Source: Rickettsia typhi (GTDB lineage: Bacteria > Pseudomonadota > Alphaproteobacteria > Rickettsiales > UBA1997). From it: a stretch of 5,761 bases of DNA. Where the stretch lies: assembly GCA_945888585.1 (NCBI GenBank), contig CAMDAI010000093.1, forward strand, positions 1 through 5,761, given 5' to 3'. A model generated the notes under the pieces. That model worked only from the letters and a program-made list of their open reading frames with translations, did not search any database and was not told the origin of the DNA. Positions 5,703 to 5,761 of the stretch are shown here, one piece after another. Each line of letters starts with the position of its first letter. The first letter of the stretch is position 1. The position numbers and the translations under genes are program-made.

Positions 5703-5761
5703 AAACCACTACTTGATCTGACAGACAGTGCAATTTCAAGAAGTAATTTTTCTAATGATTT

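Noticed and set aside
5712..5755. A possible terminator after the small secreted protein (ACTTGA and TCAAGAAGT arms, then ATTTTT)
   Set aside because: The arms pair imperfectly, contain few G/C pairs and are separated by about 20 bases.

Overview
The window is AT-rich bacterial DNA using the standard code (TGA as stop). It looks like an alphaproteobacterium of low GC content, possibly a host-associated one. The support is indirect: very A/T-biased codon use, an alphaproteobacterial-looking PabA (SPGPCSPSEAGICLDLI) and a tRNA-Val(GAC) 3' half of alphaproteobacterial type. No species can be named from this sequence.

Left part (1-3366): the 5' end of a carbon starvation transporter gene, cstA, runs leftward out of the window from a GTG start at 432. 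A 135-base divergent promoter region (433-567) separates it from two rightward tandem genes. These encode APC-superfamily amino acid permeases of the YfnA/cationic amino acid transporter type, 465 and 462 residues long. They are only 12 bases apart and about 73% identical by hand alignment without gaps, so they are a tandem duplication and probably one transcript. All three genes are nutrient importers.

Middle (3363-4819): a tightly packed leftward operon. An unrecognised 179-residue membrane-anchored, charged, His-rich protein comes first, then folB (dihydroneopterin aldolase), then pabA/trpG (glutamine amidotransferase subunit for 4-aminobenzoate or anthranilate). The junctions are TAA|ATG and TA(A)TG, so translation is probably coupled. 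FolB and PabA both feed folate synthesis. The pabA stop overlaps the stop of the second permease by four bases, tail to tail, with no terminator visible.

Right part (4820-5761): an apparent scar of a mobile element. Just upstream of the 179-residue gene lies the 3' half of a tRNA-Val(GAC), leftward, from the anticodon stem to the discriminator base. Its 5' half is missing. Directly beyond it, rightward, lies a frameshifted relic of the N-terminal domain of a phage-type tyrosine integrase. Together they look like the distal attachment site of an element that inserted into tRNA-Val and then decayed. Next come about 250 bases of A-rich, G-poor DNA in which I see no gene, then a small predicted secreted protein (102 residues), and 59 bases with nothing recognisable. 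I see no CRISPR array, intact insertion sequence, rRNA or intact tRNA, and no convincing terminator.
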